Shown here one piece after another: positions 1 to 9,000 of a DNA stretch of 19,156 nucleotides (position 1 is its first letter; each line of letters begins with the position of its first letter). A program made the position numbers and the translations under genes. Origin of the DNA: CAZRUA01 sp964603125 (GTDB lineage Bacteria; Bacteroidota; Bacteroidia; B-17B0; Aurantibacillaceae). Below the pieces are notes generated by a model that saw only the letters and a list, made by a program, of their open reading frames with translations, had not been told where the DNA came from and ran no database searches. The stretch covers positions 1 to 19,156 of the forward strand of contig CAZRUA010000069.1 in assembly GCA_964603125.1 (NCBI GenBank), written 5' to 3'.

Positions 1-1035
1 ACCTCTTTTTTCAAAATATCGATAAGCAATTCCAGAATCGTCTTGTGTAACATGCTTTGTGTTATCAAGAATGAAATTACGAATTGTAGAAAAAGAAGCA
101 TAGTGCAAAAGGTAAGAAGCGCCTTTTAAATAAGTATTAAAGTCAGTAACGTTTGCCGATAACCATTTTTGCATTCCTGCGTTTTTATTATAATGGTCAT
201 CAGCAAGATTAACGGAGAAATAATAAAGCGTTTTTAATTCTTTTTCTTTACCAAAGAATTTAATTTCAATTGCTTTGCTTTTGTAATTTGCGTTTTGTAG
301 CTCAGTAAATGTGTTAAACCATACTTCTTTCCCTGTGCTGTCAATAGCTAGCGGTTTAGCCGAAACTATAGAATTACCTGTACGAGCTAAAAATAAAAAT
401 AGTACATGTAAGGTTCCATCTAATTCCTTATTGCGCAAGTCTTTATTCATGCTTTCAGTACGGAAAAAACTAAATTTTAAAATTGCGTTTAATGATGTGT
501 TAATTTTTCCAAAATAGTTTTTTAAAGAATCTCGATTACCCATGTCTTCGTAGATAGGCAAAGTACCAACAGGCTCAAGGCCCATCATCACGTACTTATC
601 TGCTTCAGGGAAGAAAGTATAGCCGTATAAAATATCTGGTCCAGAAAAAGGATAAAACAAAGTTTTTGTTTCACCTACATTTGTGGAAATATTTTGATCT
701 CTAAAAGAATTTAATTTAGTTAATCGGCTCGAATCAAATGTATGCCAACGTTTTTCAAACGAAGCTGAAAAGGTTTTAAATTCTGGCTTAGTGAAAGCAT
801 CTTTTAAAATTTTTGAGGAATCAGCTAAATCAATACCTGCTATAAACCTTGCTAATTCATTCAACGAATCATTTGAAATTAATTCCTCTGTATTTTCTTG
901 TTTAAGAACAACAGTATCAACTTTTGCTAAGCTGTCTGTTTTAATTTCTTTTTTCTCAGTTGGTTTAGTATCGCCACCACAAGAGCTTATTCCTATTACA
1001 ATGCTTAATAAAGCAATCAATCTAAAGTTTGTCAT
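1..1035 (-). CDS. Unnamed surface or periplasmic lipoprotein (C-terminus outside window)
   Basis: The frame is open for 345 codons from ATG at 1035 to the window edge, so the C-terminus is missing. The N-terminus is a lipoprotein signal peptide: a hydrophobic stretch, then the lipobox I-S-S-C with the lipidated Cys at residue 19, followed by Gly-Gly-Asp. Gly-Gly-Asp makes outer-membrane or surface placement plausible, but this is inference. A charged linker rich in Lys, Glu and Thr (about 23-45) precedes a globular domain. A conspicuous segment near residues 127-160 reads LFYPFSGPDILYGYTFFPEA followed by a GLEPVG motif. I recall this motif from other uncharacterised bacterial lipoproteins but cannot attach a function. 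The start lies one base after the permease stop, so it is almost certainly co-transcribed with the permease and the M23 peptidase. No enzyme motif was recognised. Confidence 0.8.
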   Translation of the reverse strand, partial: MTNFRLIALLSIVIGISSCGGDTKPTEKKEIKTDSLAKVDTVVLKQENTEELISNDSLNELARFIAGIDLADSSKILKDAFTKPEFKTFSASFEKRWHTFDSSRLTKLNSFRDQNISTNVGETKTLFYPFSGPDILYGYTFFPEADKYVMMGLEPVGTLPIYEDMGNRDSLKNYFGKINTSLNAILKFSFFRTESMNKDLRNKELDGTLHVLFLFLARTGNSIVSAKPLAIDSTGKEVWFNTFTELQNANYKSKAIEIKFFGKEKELKTLYYFSVNLADDHYNKNAGMQKWLSANVTDFNTYLKGASYLLHYASFSTIRNFILDNTKHVTQDDSGIAYRYFEKRG

Positions 1036-1036
1036 T

Positions 1037-2344
1037 TTAATTTATAGTCTGTTTTTTATTTTGTGTGCCAATAAAGTATACAATTACACCTACAGCAATT
1101 ATTGCTAATCCATACAATGATTCTTGTAAGTTTGATGTAAAGCCATAATAAAGTATCCACGAATTAATACTTAAAAATACAATAGGTGTAATAGGGTATC
1201 CCCATGTTTTATAAGGTCGTTCAATACTTGGCATTTTCCATCTTAAAATAAAAATGCCAAATACAGTTAAACTTGTAAATATGGTTAAACTAAATCCAAT
1301 AAGTTTGATGATTAATTCAAATTGATTAGTTAAAATTAAAATAATTGAAATGAATGATTGAAACAAAACTGCTATGTAAGGAACGTTGTATTTGTTTTTC
1401 ACGGCTAAGAATTTTAGAATATTAAAATCTTCACCAATTTTTGCTGAAACACGTGGGCCTGCTAAAACCATTGCACTTATTGATGAAACAAGTAACAAAG
1501 AAATTGCTACACTCATAAAATAACCGTAGGTGTCACCAAAAATGTATTTAGCGCAAATATCTCCAACTTCTTTTTGTCCCGCTATTGCGCTAACTGGAGC
1601 AACATACAAAAACATCATATTTAATAGTAAATACAAAGTTGTAACTACTAAAGTTCCTACAAAGAGTGATCGTGGTAAATTCTTTTTAGGATTTTCAATT
1701 TCGCCTGTCATATAAGACGAAGCATTCCATCCAGAATAGGCGTAGGAAACCCAATATAAACCAATTGCAAAGGCTTCGTTCGAGAATATATCTTTCCATG
1801 AATTGGATTGTGGAAGAAAGGTGCTTACATGTTGCGGATGGTAATTAAATCCAACTATAACAAAAAATAAAATGAAAAGCACTTTAAAAGCAGTCGTATA
1901 TCTTTGAAATCCAGCTCCTAGTCTTAGGTTGGTAGCATGTAAAGAAGTAATAAATAATAGTATTCCAATTGCAATTAAGGTTGAGTTGGTGTTTGGGAAA
2001 GCTTTTGAAATGTATCCCGCTAAAGCCATGCAGGTCGCCGCTACAGGTGCTCCAAAGCCCAATGTTACAGATATCCAGCCAGATAAAAAGCCAACTATTG
2101 GATGATATATTTTTGATAAGAAATTATACTCTCCACCGTTTTGTGGGAAGGCAGCGCCAATTTCGCCATAAACCAAAGCCCCACTCAATGCCATTATACC
2201 ACCTACCAGCCAAAGCATAATAATAGCAAAGTTAGTTTGTATACCACCAACCTGGAAACCTAAACTAGTGAAAACACCAGTGCCAATCATATTAGCAATA
2301 ACAACAGAAACAGCAGTAAAAAAACCAATCTTTTTATAATTCAT
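1037..2344 (-). CDS. APC superfamily amino acid permease
   Basis: This 435-residue protein is an inner-membrane amino acid transporter of the APC superfamily, with about 12 hydrophobic segments and no signal peptide. Helix 1 carries the substrate-binding break IANMIGTGVF (about residues 17-26). Helix 6 and the following loop carry the family pattern YSGWNASSYMTGEIENPKKN (about 203-222). Length and layout match bacterial members of the APC/LAT group, which work as proton symporters or exchangers. The substrate cannot be read from the sequence. The ATG lies six bases after the stop of the M23 peptidase gene, and the stop lies one base before the lipoprotein gene. This suggests a three-gene operon. 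Family assignment is confident; the specific amino acid is unknown. Confidence 0.93.
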   Translation of the reverse strand: MNYKKIGFFTAVSVVIANMIGTGVFTSLGFQVGGIQTNFAIIMLWLVGGIMALSGALVYGEIGAAFPQNGGEYNFLSKIYHPIVGFLSGWISVTLGFGAPVAATCMALAGYISKAFPNTNSTLIAIGILLFITSLHATNLRLGAGFQRYTTAFKVLFILFFVIVGFNYHPQHVSTFLPQSNSWKDIFSNEAFAIGLYWVSYAYSGWNASSYMTGEIENPKKNLPRSLFVGTLVVTTLYLLLNMMFLYVAPVSAIAGQKEVGDICAKYIFGDTYGYFMSVAISLLLVSSISAMVLAGPRVSAKIGEDFNILKFLAVKNKYNVPYIAVLFQSFISIILILTNQFELIIKLIGFSLTIFTSLTVFGIFILRWKMPSIERPYKTWGYPITPIVFLSINSWILYYGFTSNLQESLYGLAIIAVGVIVYFIGTQNKKQTIN

Positions 2345-2350
2345 AAATAT

Positions 2351-3328
2351 TTAGTCAAATGATTGGCTTGAACGTTGAGATAATTCCAACATAATTTGAT
2401 ATTCTTCAGGAGATAAATCGTTATAATAGAAGTTAACGGGATTCATCTTTTCACCGTTTTTAATTACTTCGTAGTGAACATGGGGTGCTGTTGACAGACC
2501 TGTACTTCCAACATATCCAATTACTTGACCTCGTTTAATTTTTTGCCCTACTTTCACAGCCATTTTAGTCATGTGTCCGTAAAGAGTTTGGTATCCATAG
2601 CTGTGATTTAAAACAACATGATTTCCGTAACCTTGTGCAGTGTTATCAGCACGTTCAACAACTCCATCTCCAGTTGCATAAATTGGAGTCCCTTCGGGTG
2701 CTGCAAAGTCCATCCCTGGATGAAATTCTTGAGATTTATATATTGGATGTGTTCTCCAGCCAAAGCCTCCTGGAGCGTGACGTAAAAACTTTGAACTAAT
2801 TGGCATAATAGCAGGAATGGAATTAATTAATTGCTCTTTGTTTTTCGCCATTTTAATTACTTCATCAAAAGATTTACTTTGAATATAAATTTGTTTCGAT
2901 AATTTATCCAAAGCTTTAGTCGTTTCAATCATTAATTGAGAGTTGTCATAGCCTTCTAATCGTTTGTATCTGTCAACTCCGCCAAATCCTCCTTTGCGTA
3001 TTTCAGCATCAATGGGTTCCGCTTCAAATATAACACGGTACACATTATTATCACGTTCTTGTAAATCCGCGAGAACCTCTTCGGTAAGTTTCATTCTATC
3101 CAACAATTTTTCGTACTGATCTTTTAATTTACGAACTTCCCTATCTTTTTGCTTTTCGGTAGGCGTTGCAAATGACAATACTTTTGTAATTATAAAGAAA
3201 CTAAGTATTGAGAATACTAAACCTGTAGCCAAATACGAAAGTATTTTCCACACACGTTCGCGCCACGAAACTTTAACTTTTTCGTAGGTTAAACTTTTGG
3301 TGTTAAACTTATATTTTACTTTCGACAC
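2351..3328 (-). CDS. Membrane-anchored M23 family zinc metallopeptidase
   Basis: This 325-residue cell-wall endopeptidase-type protein probably cleaves peptidoglycan cross-bridges in the periplasm. A short basic N-terminal tail is followed by one transmembrane helix (about 32-53), a charged coiled coil (about 56-95) and a C-terminal LytM/M23 domain (about 180-300). The zinc-binding set is intact: His203 and Asp207 in HPGMD, and the H-x-H pair at His283 and His285 in APHVHYE. His252 in YGHM is the usual further active-site His, so the enzyme should be active rather than a degenerate EnvC-like activator. The coiled coil suggests a divisome or envelope scaffold role, which is inference. It is the first gene of a minus-strand unit with the permease and lipoprotein, and a recognisable promoter lies just upstream. 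Confidence 0.93.
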   Translation of the reverse strand: MSKVKYKFNTKSLTYEKVKVSWRERVWKILSYLATGLVFSILSFFIITKVLSFATPTEKQKDREVRKLKDQYEKLLDRMKLTEEVLADLQERDNNVYRVIFEAEPIDAEIRKGGFGGVDRYKRLEGYDNSQLMIETTKALDKLSKQIYIQSKSFDEVIKMAKNKEQLINSIPAIMPISSKFLRHAPGGFGWRTHPIYKSQEFHPGMDFAAPEGTPIYATGDGVVERADNTAQGYGNHVVLNHSYGYQTLYGHMTKMAVKVGQKIKRGQVIGYVGSTGLSTAPHVHYEVIKNGEKMNPVNFYYNDLSPEEYQIMLELSQRSSQSFD

Positions 3329-3347
3329 TTGACTTTAAAATGACCCA

Positions 3348-3378
3348 CAAATATAAGAAAATGAGGGATATAGGCAAG
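3348..3378 (-). promoter_or_regulatory. Bacteroidota-type promoter for the M23 operon
   Basis: On the minus strand a TTG (-33 element, within 3375-3378) is followed after exactly 19 bases by TATATTTG (3355-3348). This matches the Bacteroidota -7 consensus TAnnTTTG in every fixed position. The start of transcription would fall near 3341, giving a leader of only about 13 bases before the ATG at 3328. The match is by eye and no transcript data exist here. Confidence 0.5.
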
Positions 3379-3437
3379 TAGCATAAATGTTAAAAGGATT
3401 TCAGATTTATTGAGAAATAACAGGAAATCTGTAATAA

Positions 3438-4442
3438 TTAAAACTTAGGACAGGAAATTAAAACCTTTCTTGTTCTTTTGTTCTTTTTGGCTATTTCGTA
3501 TATAACGGATACCTCATGCGAACCAGCTGATTTAGAAATTAAACGGGATAAAGTTAGGTCATAGCTATAACCAACTCGTAAATCATATTCTTTAAATTCC
3601 CAACCTAGTAATATGCTTAATGCATCGCTGTTTCTGTATCCTGGTTGGTAATGTTTTAAGGGAAGTCCTCTATACCAAATCCCTAAATTTATTGGCATAT
3701 GAAAATAGTAGGCACCAATGTCTAATTGGTCAAATTTCGCTTCATGTTTGTAATTGGCGGCTAATGAAAAGTACTTAAGTAATTGTTGTTTTTTTCTTTC
3801 TTGTATAAATCGATAACCTCCATGTAAACTTAATTTCATTGGTAATTTAGAGTCACTGCCGTTTAAACTTGCGTTAGGGCCATTTAAATGATGAACAGCA
3901 ATTCCACCCCAATATTCAATAGAGTTAATTAATGCTCCCGCATTAACATCAATATAACTTGTACGTTCTAGGCTTACTATCAAAGGGTCTGTTGTGGTTG
4001 CGCCTTGTGTAATAAATTGGTCATTTAATGTAAGCTTTGTATAGTCTATATTTCGTGATGATAATGAAAATTGAATTCCTGACCTAAACTCTGTAAATTT
4101 ATTGATGTTGGTATGGTAGGCGTATGAAAAACCAACATTAGTTGTTACTAAAGGTGCAATCCCAGAACGGTCATGAAAAACATAACCTCCAATTCCACTT
4201 TTTATTTCAGCTAAATTGTAATCGTAAGATGCCGCATAAGTGGAGTAAGTTTTTGAAATGCCAGGCCATTGATTTCGATAATTTAAAACAAATCGATGTT
4301 CGAAGGTTACTCCTGTAAAGGCTGGATTCAGAAAAATTGGATTAGCATAAAACTGCGTAAACTGAGCGTCCTGCGCATTCGATTCAAAATGCAGCATTGC
4401 ACCCAACAAAGCAATAAATATTTTTATTCTAAAATTTTTCAA
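3438..4442 (-). CDS. PorP/SprF family type IX secretion membrane protein (TTG start)
   Basis: This 334-residue outer-membrane protein is predicted to be a beta-barrel. The signal peptide (1-23, cleavage before Gln24) is followed by the family signature FTQFYANPIFLNPAFTG (about 28-44), then alternating amphipathic strands and the typical C-terminal tail ending CPKF. SprF of Flavobacterium johnsoniae is needed for secretion of the adhesin SprB, and PorP/SprF proteins often sit beside T9SS cargo with type B C-terminal signals. Here it is the last gene of a unit with such a cargo (6041-10063). The only start that keeps the whole signal peptide is TTG at 4442-4440, directly after the TAA of the upstream gene with no spacer. 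The next in-frame ATG, at codon 16, would remove most of the signal peptide. A purine-rich AAAAAAGGA just upstream supports initiation here. Confidence 0.93.
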   Translation of the reverse strand: MKNFRIKIFIALLGAMLHFESNAQDAQFTQFYANPIFLNPAFTGVTFEHRFVLNYRNQWPGISKTYSTYAASYDYNLAEIKSGIGGYVFHDRSGIAPLVTTNVGFSYAYHTNINKFTEFRSGIQFSLSSRNIDYTKLTLNDQFITQGATTTDPLIVSLERTSYIDVNAGALINSIEYWGGIAVHHLNGPNASLNGSDSKLPMKLSLHGGYRFIQERKKQQLLKYFSLAANYKHEAKFDQLDIGAYYFHMPINLGIWYRGLPLKHYQPGYRNSDALSILLGWEFKEYDLRVGYSYDLTLSRLISKSAGSHEVSVIYEIAKKNKRTRKVLISCPKF

Positions 4443-6026
4443 TTATCCTTTTTTCAATGTGATTTTGATATCGGCAACAATATCGTTTTTATCTTCTGCT
4501 AACTTTTTGTAATTAATTACTTCTGGTTGGTAGTTCTTTGCTTCTACAACAATTTTGTATTCAGTAAACGGATTAGCTACAAAAATAAATTTCCCTGTTG
4601 CTCCATTACTATTGTATAAGCCAACTACTTTATCGCTACCAGCTTCATAAACTGTAACATGCGCCTGAACTGCATTTCCAGTATTATCTGAAACGTAGGC
4701 TGGTATTACTTTTAAATCATTTTCGCTATAGCGCATATCAATAAAATAGATGTCTTCACTTTCATAACCAACTTCGCTTTCATTTTCATTTAAGCTTGAG
4801 TAATAACCGTGTCGGCCATCCGTAGTTTGGACAAAGAAAATGTCATTTCCTACTGTGTTAATTGGGTAACCTAAATTTTCAACTTCCGAAAATTGTTTCG
4901 TTTCTTCATCATAAGTTGTTTTGTAAATATCATACATTCCCATTCCCTTATGACCTTTTGAGCTAAAGTATAATGTTTTACCATCACTATGCATAAAAGG
5001 TGAATCTTCATCAAATGGTGTATTTATGCCAGGACCAAGATTTGTAGGTAAACTCCATTTCCCATTTGGTAACTTCACAACTCTATATATATCTTTGCCT
5101 CCTAGACCACCTGGTTTATCGCTACTAAAATATAAGGCTGTGTTATCAAGGCTTATGCATGCACTTTGTTCGCGATATGGGGTGTTTATTTGAGCACCAA
5201 GTATTTCAGGCTCTCCCCATTCGGTTCCATTGTATTTAATCATATACAAATCACCTGATGTAGGGTCTTTTTTGTTGGTGCGATAAATAATCATGCTTTG
5301 TCCATCAGCAGATAAGCTAACACAAGCATCGTGTGAATCAGTGTTAATACTTCCTTTTATACATTTTGGCGCTGTCCATTGCCCATCAACTTTTTCTGAT
5401 GTAAATATGTCTTCGTAGTAATCTCCATTTGGGTCTTTTTCACCTTTACAACCTTCTCTACGTGAAGTAAAATATAGCAATGATTCATCAGCATTTACTA
5501 ATGGTACGTAATCATCGTATTTTGTGTTTACTACATTTCCGATGTTTTTTATAATTGCTTTATGCGGGCTGGATAAAAATTCTTTTGCTCTTTCGGCAAT
5601 TTCTATCATTCTTCCAATTTCTATATCTTTTATCTCTCTTTTAGCGGCAGGATAACTTAAATATATTTTTAAGTGATTAATTTCTTCATCAAACTTATGT
5701 AATTGATGTAAAACAAGCGCTTCGTAGTATTGAACTTCAGGATCTTTACTTCTATCCGCTTTTTCTAAATATTTAATTATTGTTTGAGGTAAAGTATGCA
5801 GGTGGTAGTAACAAATACCAATATTTAAATTTACTTTTTCGTTTAAACTATCAATGGCATAACAGTTTAAATATAAGGGTAGAGCCGATTTAAAATCGTC
5901 AAAATCAAAAAGAATATCAGCCTTTTTGTTCTGTACTTTGTAATCTTTAGTATGTTTGCCTTGAGCAAAAACACTGCTGTTTAAAATTGCACTTAAAATT
6001 AGTATGAGTGTAACTATCTTTCGCAT
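4443..6026 (-). CDS. PorE-like TPR / PD40 beta-propeller / CRD protein without OmpA domain
   Basis: This 527-residue exported protein has a signal peptide at 1-21 (cleavage before Gln22). Helical TPR-like repeats (about 30-150) are followed by a WD40-like PD40 propeller (about 168-430), whose blades carry repeats such as SLDNTALYFSSDKPGG and HSDGKTLYFSSKG. A carboxypeptidase-regulatory-like beta-sandwich follows (about 440-525). This order matches PorE and related Bacteroidota periplasmic proteins, which normally continue into an OmpA-type peptidoglycan-binding domain. Here the protein ends at ITLKKG with no OmpA domain, and the stop abuts the next gene, so a downstream frameshifted remnant is excluded. 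It lies between a type B T9SS cargo and a PorP/SprF protein, which suggests a periplasmic or outer-membrane accessory role in exporting or anchoring that cargo. This role is inference. Confidence 0.85.
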   Translation of the reverse strand: MRKIVTLILILSAILNSSVFAQGKHTKDYKVQNKKADILFDFDDFKSALPLYLNCYAIDSLNEKVNLNIGICYYHLHTLPQTIIKYLEKADRSKDPEVQYYEALVLHQLHKFDEEINHLKIYLSYPAAKREIKDIEIGRMIEIAERAKEFLSSPHKAIIKNIGNVVNTKYDDYVPLVNADESLLYFTSRREGCKGEKDPNGDYYEDIFTSEKVDGQWTAPKCIKGSINTDSHDACVSLSADGQSMIIYRTNKKDPTSGDLYMIKYNGTEWGEPEILGAQINTPYREQSACISLDNTALYFSSDKPGGLGGKDIYRVVKLPNGKWSLPTNLGPGINTPFDEDSPFMHSDGKTLYFSSKGHKGMGMYDIYKTTYDEETKQFSEVENLGYPINTVGNDIFFVQTTDGRHGYYSSLNENESEVGYESEDIYFIDMRYSENDLKVIPAYVSDNTGNAVQAHVTVYEAGSDKVVGLYNSNGATGKFIFVANPFTEYKIVVEAKNYQPEVINYKKLAEDKNDIVADIKITLKKG

Positions 6027-6040
6027 TTAATTTAATTGTT

Positions 6041-9000
6041 TTATTTAACTAATAATACATCGCCCGATTTGTTTAGAATCTGACCTTCATTTGTTGTAAC
6101 TTTAACTTTCCAAACATAAACATCTTGCTGACATAGCTTACCCTTGTAGTAACCATCCCAGCCAATGTTAATGTCTTTACTTTCAAAAATTAATTCTCCC
6201 CAGCGGTTAAATATACTTAATTCATATTTTGTAACACCTCTAATAACGGGATGAAACACATCATTGTTTAAAGCTAATGGATCGTAAAGACCTCCGTTTG
6301 ATGCAGATGGATTTGGTGTAAATGCATTTGGAACTTGTATTTCGGAATTCTCTTGCGCGTAAATTAAATTCGGAAGGTCAAATGTATCTCTGCATCCATC
6401 AGGGCTTGTTGCTATTAAAGTTATTTGGTACTGGCCCGCTGTTTCGTAGTAATGCGTTGGGTTTGGCAAAGTGCTATGTGTGCTGCCATCTCCAAAGTTC
6501 CAATCATAAACATTCGCATTTTGACTTAGGTTAGTTAATTGAACAGCTTCAGTAGGAACTATAATCACAGTTGGGTTTGCTACAAATACGGCTACAGGCA
6601 AATCATACACGGTTACACTATCAATACCAACAATGTTGTTTGTGCCTCCCGGACCATTTGCAGTTAATGTAACCGTAAAGGTTCCCGGATTATAGTAGGT
6701 GTAAGTTGGGTTCGGTAAAACTGATGAACCTGAACCATCTCCAAAATCCCATAAATAACTGGTAGCATATTGCGACAAGTTAGTGAAGCTCAATGTAACA
6801 GGTCTACATCCAGATTTTTTCCCTTTAAAATTAGCTATAGGTACTGGTGGAATTATTGTTACAGTTTGTCTTGCCGTATCACTGCAATAAGTATTGCTAA
6901 CAACAAGTTCAACATCATAATTTCCCCAAGTGGAGTAGGTATGCGTTCCTGGTTGCACCAATGAACTTGTTTGTGTATCTCCAAAAAACCATTGATTATT
7001 GTATGTTCCAGCACTAGGGGAAGTGTTATTAAACGTAACTGTTGTTGCAGGGTAAGTTTGAGATAAAGGTGAAGCTGTTAATGAGGCTACTGGGGTAGGG
7101 AAAATGGCATAAGTGTGCGAGTATGTGTCGGTACAGCCAAATGAAGACGTGGCTGTTAATACTGTTGTATAGTTTAATGTTGCCGGACCTGGGTTAATAT
7201 AGTTGTGAGTAGGTTGGAAGTTTCCACTAAGATTCCCGTCTCCAAAATTCCAATTGTATGAATTCCCTCCTAAAGTTAAATTTTGAAATGCTACAGCTAC
7301 TGGAGCGCAAATAGGAGTGTCTGCAGCAAACTCCGCCACTACAATAGGGTAAACAATTATGTTTTTTATAATCGTGTCTTTACATCCATTTAAACTAGTA
7401 ACTATCATTTTTACTTTTGAAGTATCACTAGTAGATGTTGACGAGTTGGTGAAAGTGTGTTGTGGGCTAGCTGCACTCGTAGTTGGACTTCCATCATCAA
7501 AATCCCATGAGAAATTTGCTGCACCAATTGAAGTGTTATTTAAAGTTGTTATCAATGGAGAACAACCTAAAGATGTTGTTGGAACAAAATTGGCAGTTGG
7601 TAATCCAAATACAACAACATTTCCATTTGTAGTGTCACTGCAACTAAAAGCATTGGTTGCAATTAATTCAACATTAAAAGTTTGTGTTAGGCCAGTGTTG
7701 TTAATGTAAGTGTGGGTTGGGTTAATACCTGTTGAGTTATTACCATCACCAAAGTCCCATTGATACTGAACGGCTCCAGCTACCGCAGGGAAATTTACAG
7801 TTAATGGTGAACAACCTGAATCAGGTATCATTTGAAATCCAAAAATCGGTTCAGGATAAGCTTGTACTACTTGAGTAATAGAGTCTACACAACCTCCAGC
7901 ATTAGTAGCAACTAAAGTAGCGTTATAAGCTTGTAAAAATAAAGTTTGATTGGTGTATAAATGAGTTGGATTTGTTAAAGAAGAATTAGCGGTTCCATCT
8001 CCAAAATGCCATTCATAGGTTGTAGCTGAAGTTGTTGTATTAGTAAATGTTACAGGAAATGGCGCACATGCTGGTATGGCATTACTTGTAAATGAAGCCT
8101 GCGGCGTGCCAAATACTTTTACTGAATCAATTATGGTATCCTTGCAACCAAAGGCAGATGTAACAATTAAACGAACAATAAAAGTTGTATCATGCTCAGT
8201 GGAATTAACGAAACTATGCGAAGGTGCGGCAATTGATGAATTACTGCTACCATCACCAAAATTCCAGTCAAATGTTGAGGCTCCAACGGAAGTACTATTA
8301 AAGTTAACATTCAATGGAGTACAAGATTGAGTAGCTGATTTTGTATATGAAGCTGTAGGTAGAGGATGTATAGTAACATTTACAATTTCTGTGTCGCTGC
8401 ACAAAAAAGTATTAGCGGTTAGTTGCACCGTGTAAACTCCAGTTGCAGTATAAGTGTGAGTTGGGTTTTGCAGGTTAGAATTTGGACTTGCATCGCCAAA
8501 GCTCCATGTCCACGAAGTTATTGGGTCAGTGCTTGAAGTACTTATGTCCGAAAACTGAGTTAAGTCGTTTTGACAAGCAGATGTCGGACTGAAATTAGCA
8601 ACAGGGCTTGCATGAATAACAACTGTTTTTGTTGTTGAGTCTTTACATCCATTTGCTCCTGTAACAACTAGTTTAATTGACTTGGTTCCTGTAGTGTTGT
8701 AAAATTGATTGGCAGGAGTTACCGCAGTTGATGTAAAACCTCCGGTGTAAGTCCATGTTTGGGAAACAGCGGTTATTGAAGTGTTTACAACAGAAACAGT
8801 TGCTGTGTCGCAAGCTTGAGTTGGTGTAACATTAAAATCAGCAGTTGGTCTTGGAAGCACAGTAATAACTATTTTAGCGGTATCACTGCAAGTTGAGGGG
8901 GCTCCAAATATAAAAGCTACTACCGAAACTGTGTAAGTTCCAGCAGTATTATATGTGTGTGTTTGCGTTGTTGCACTTGAATTTGTGTATGCAGGCGAGT

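Noticed and set aside
3402..3431. Inverted repeat CAGATTT / AAATCTG after the PorP/SprF gene
   Set aside because: Seven-base, AT-rich stem with a 16-base loop and no strong T-run; too weak to call a terminator.
7359..7709. A 116-codon plus-strand open frame inside the PKD adhesin gene, with similar ones at 8076-8330, 8955-9182 and 6322-6534
   Set aside because: They lie opposite the repeat coding sequence, have no family resemblance, and arise from the biased codon pattern of Thr/Ser/Asn-rich PKD repeats.
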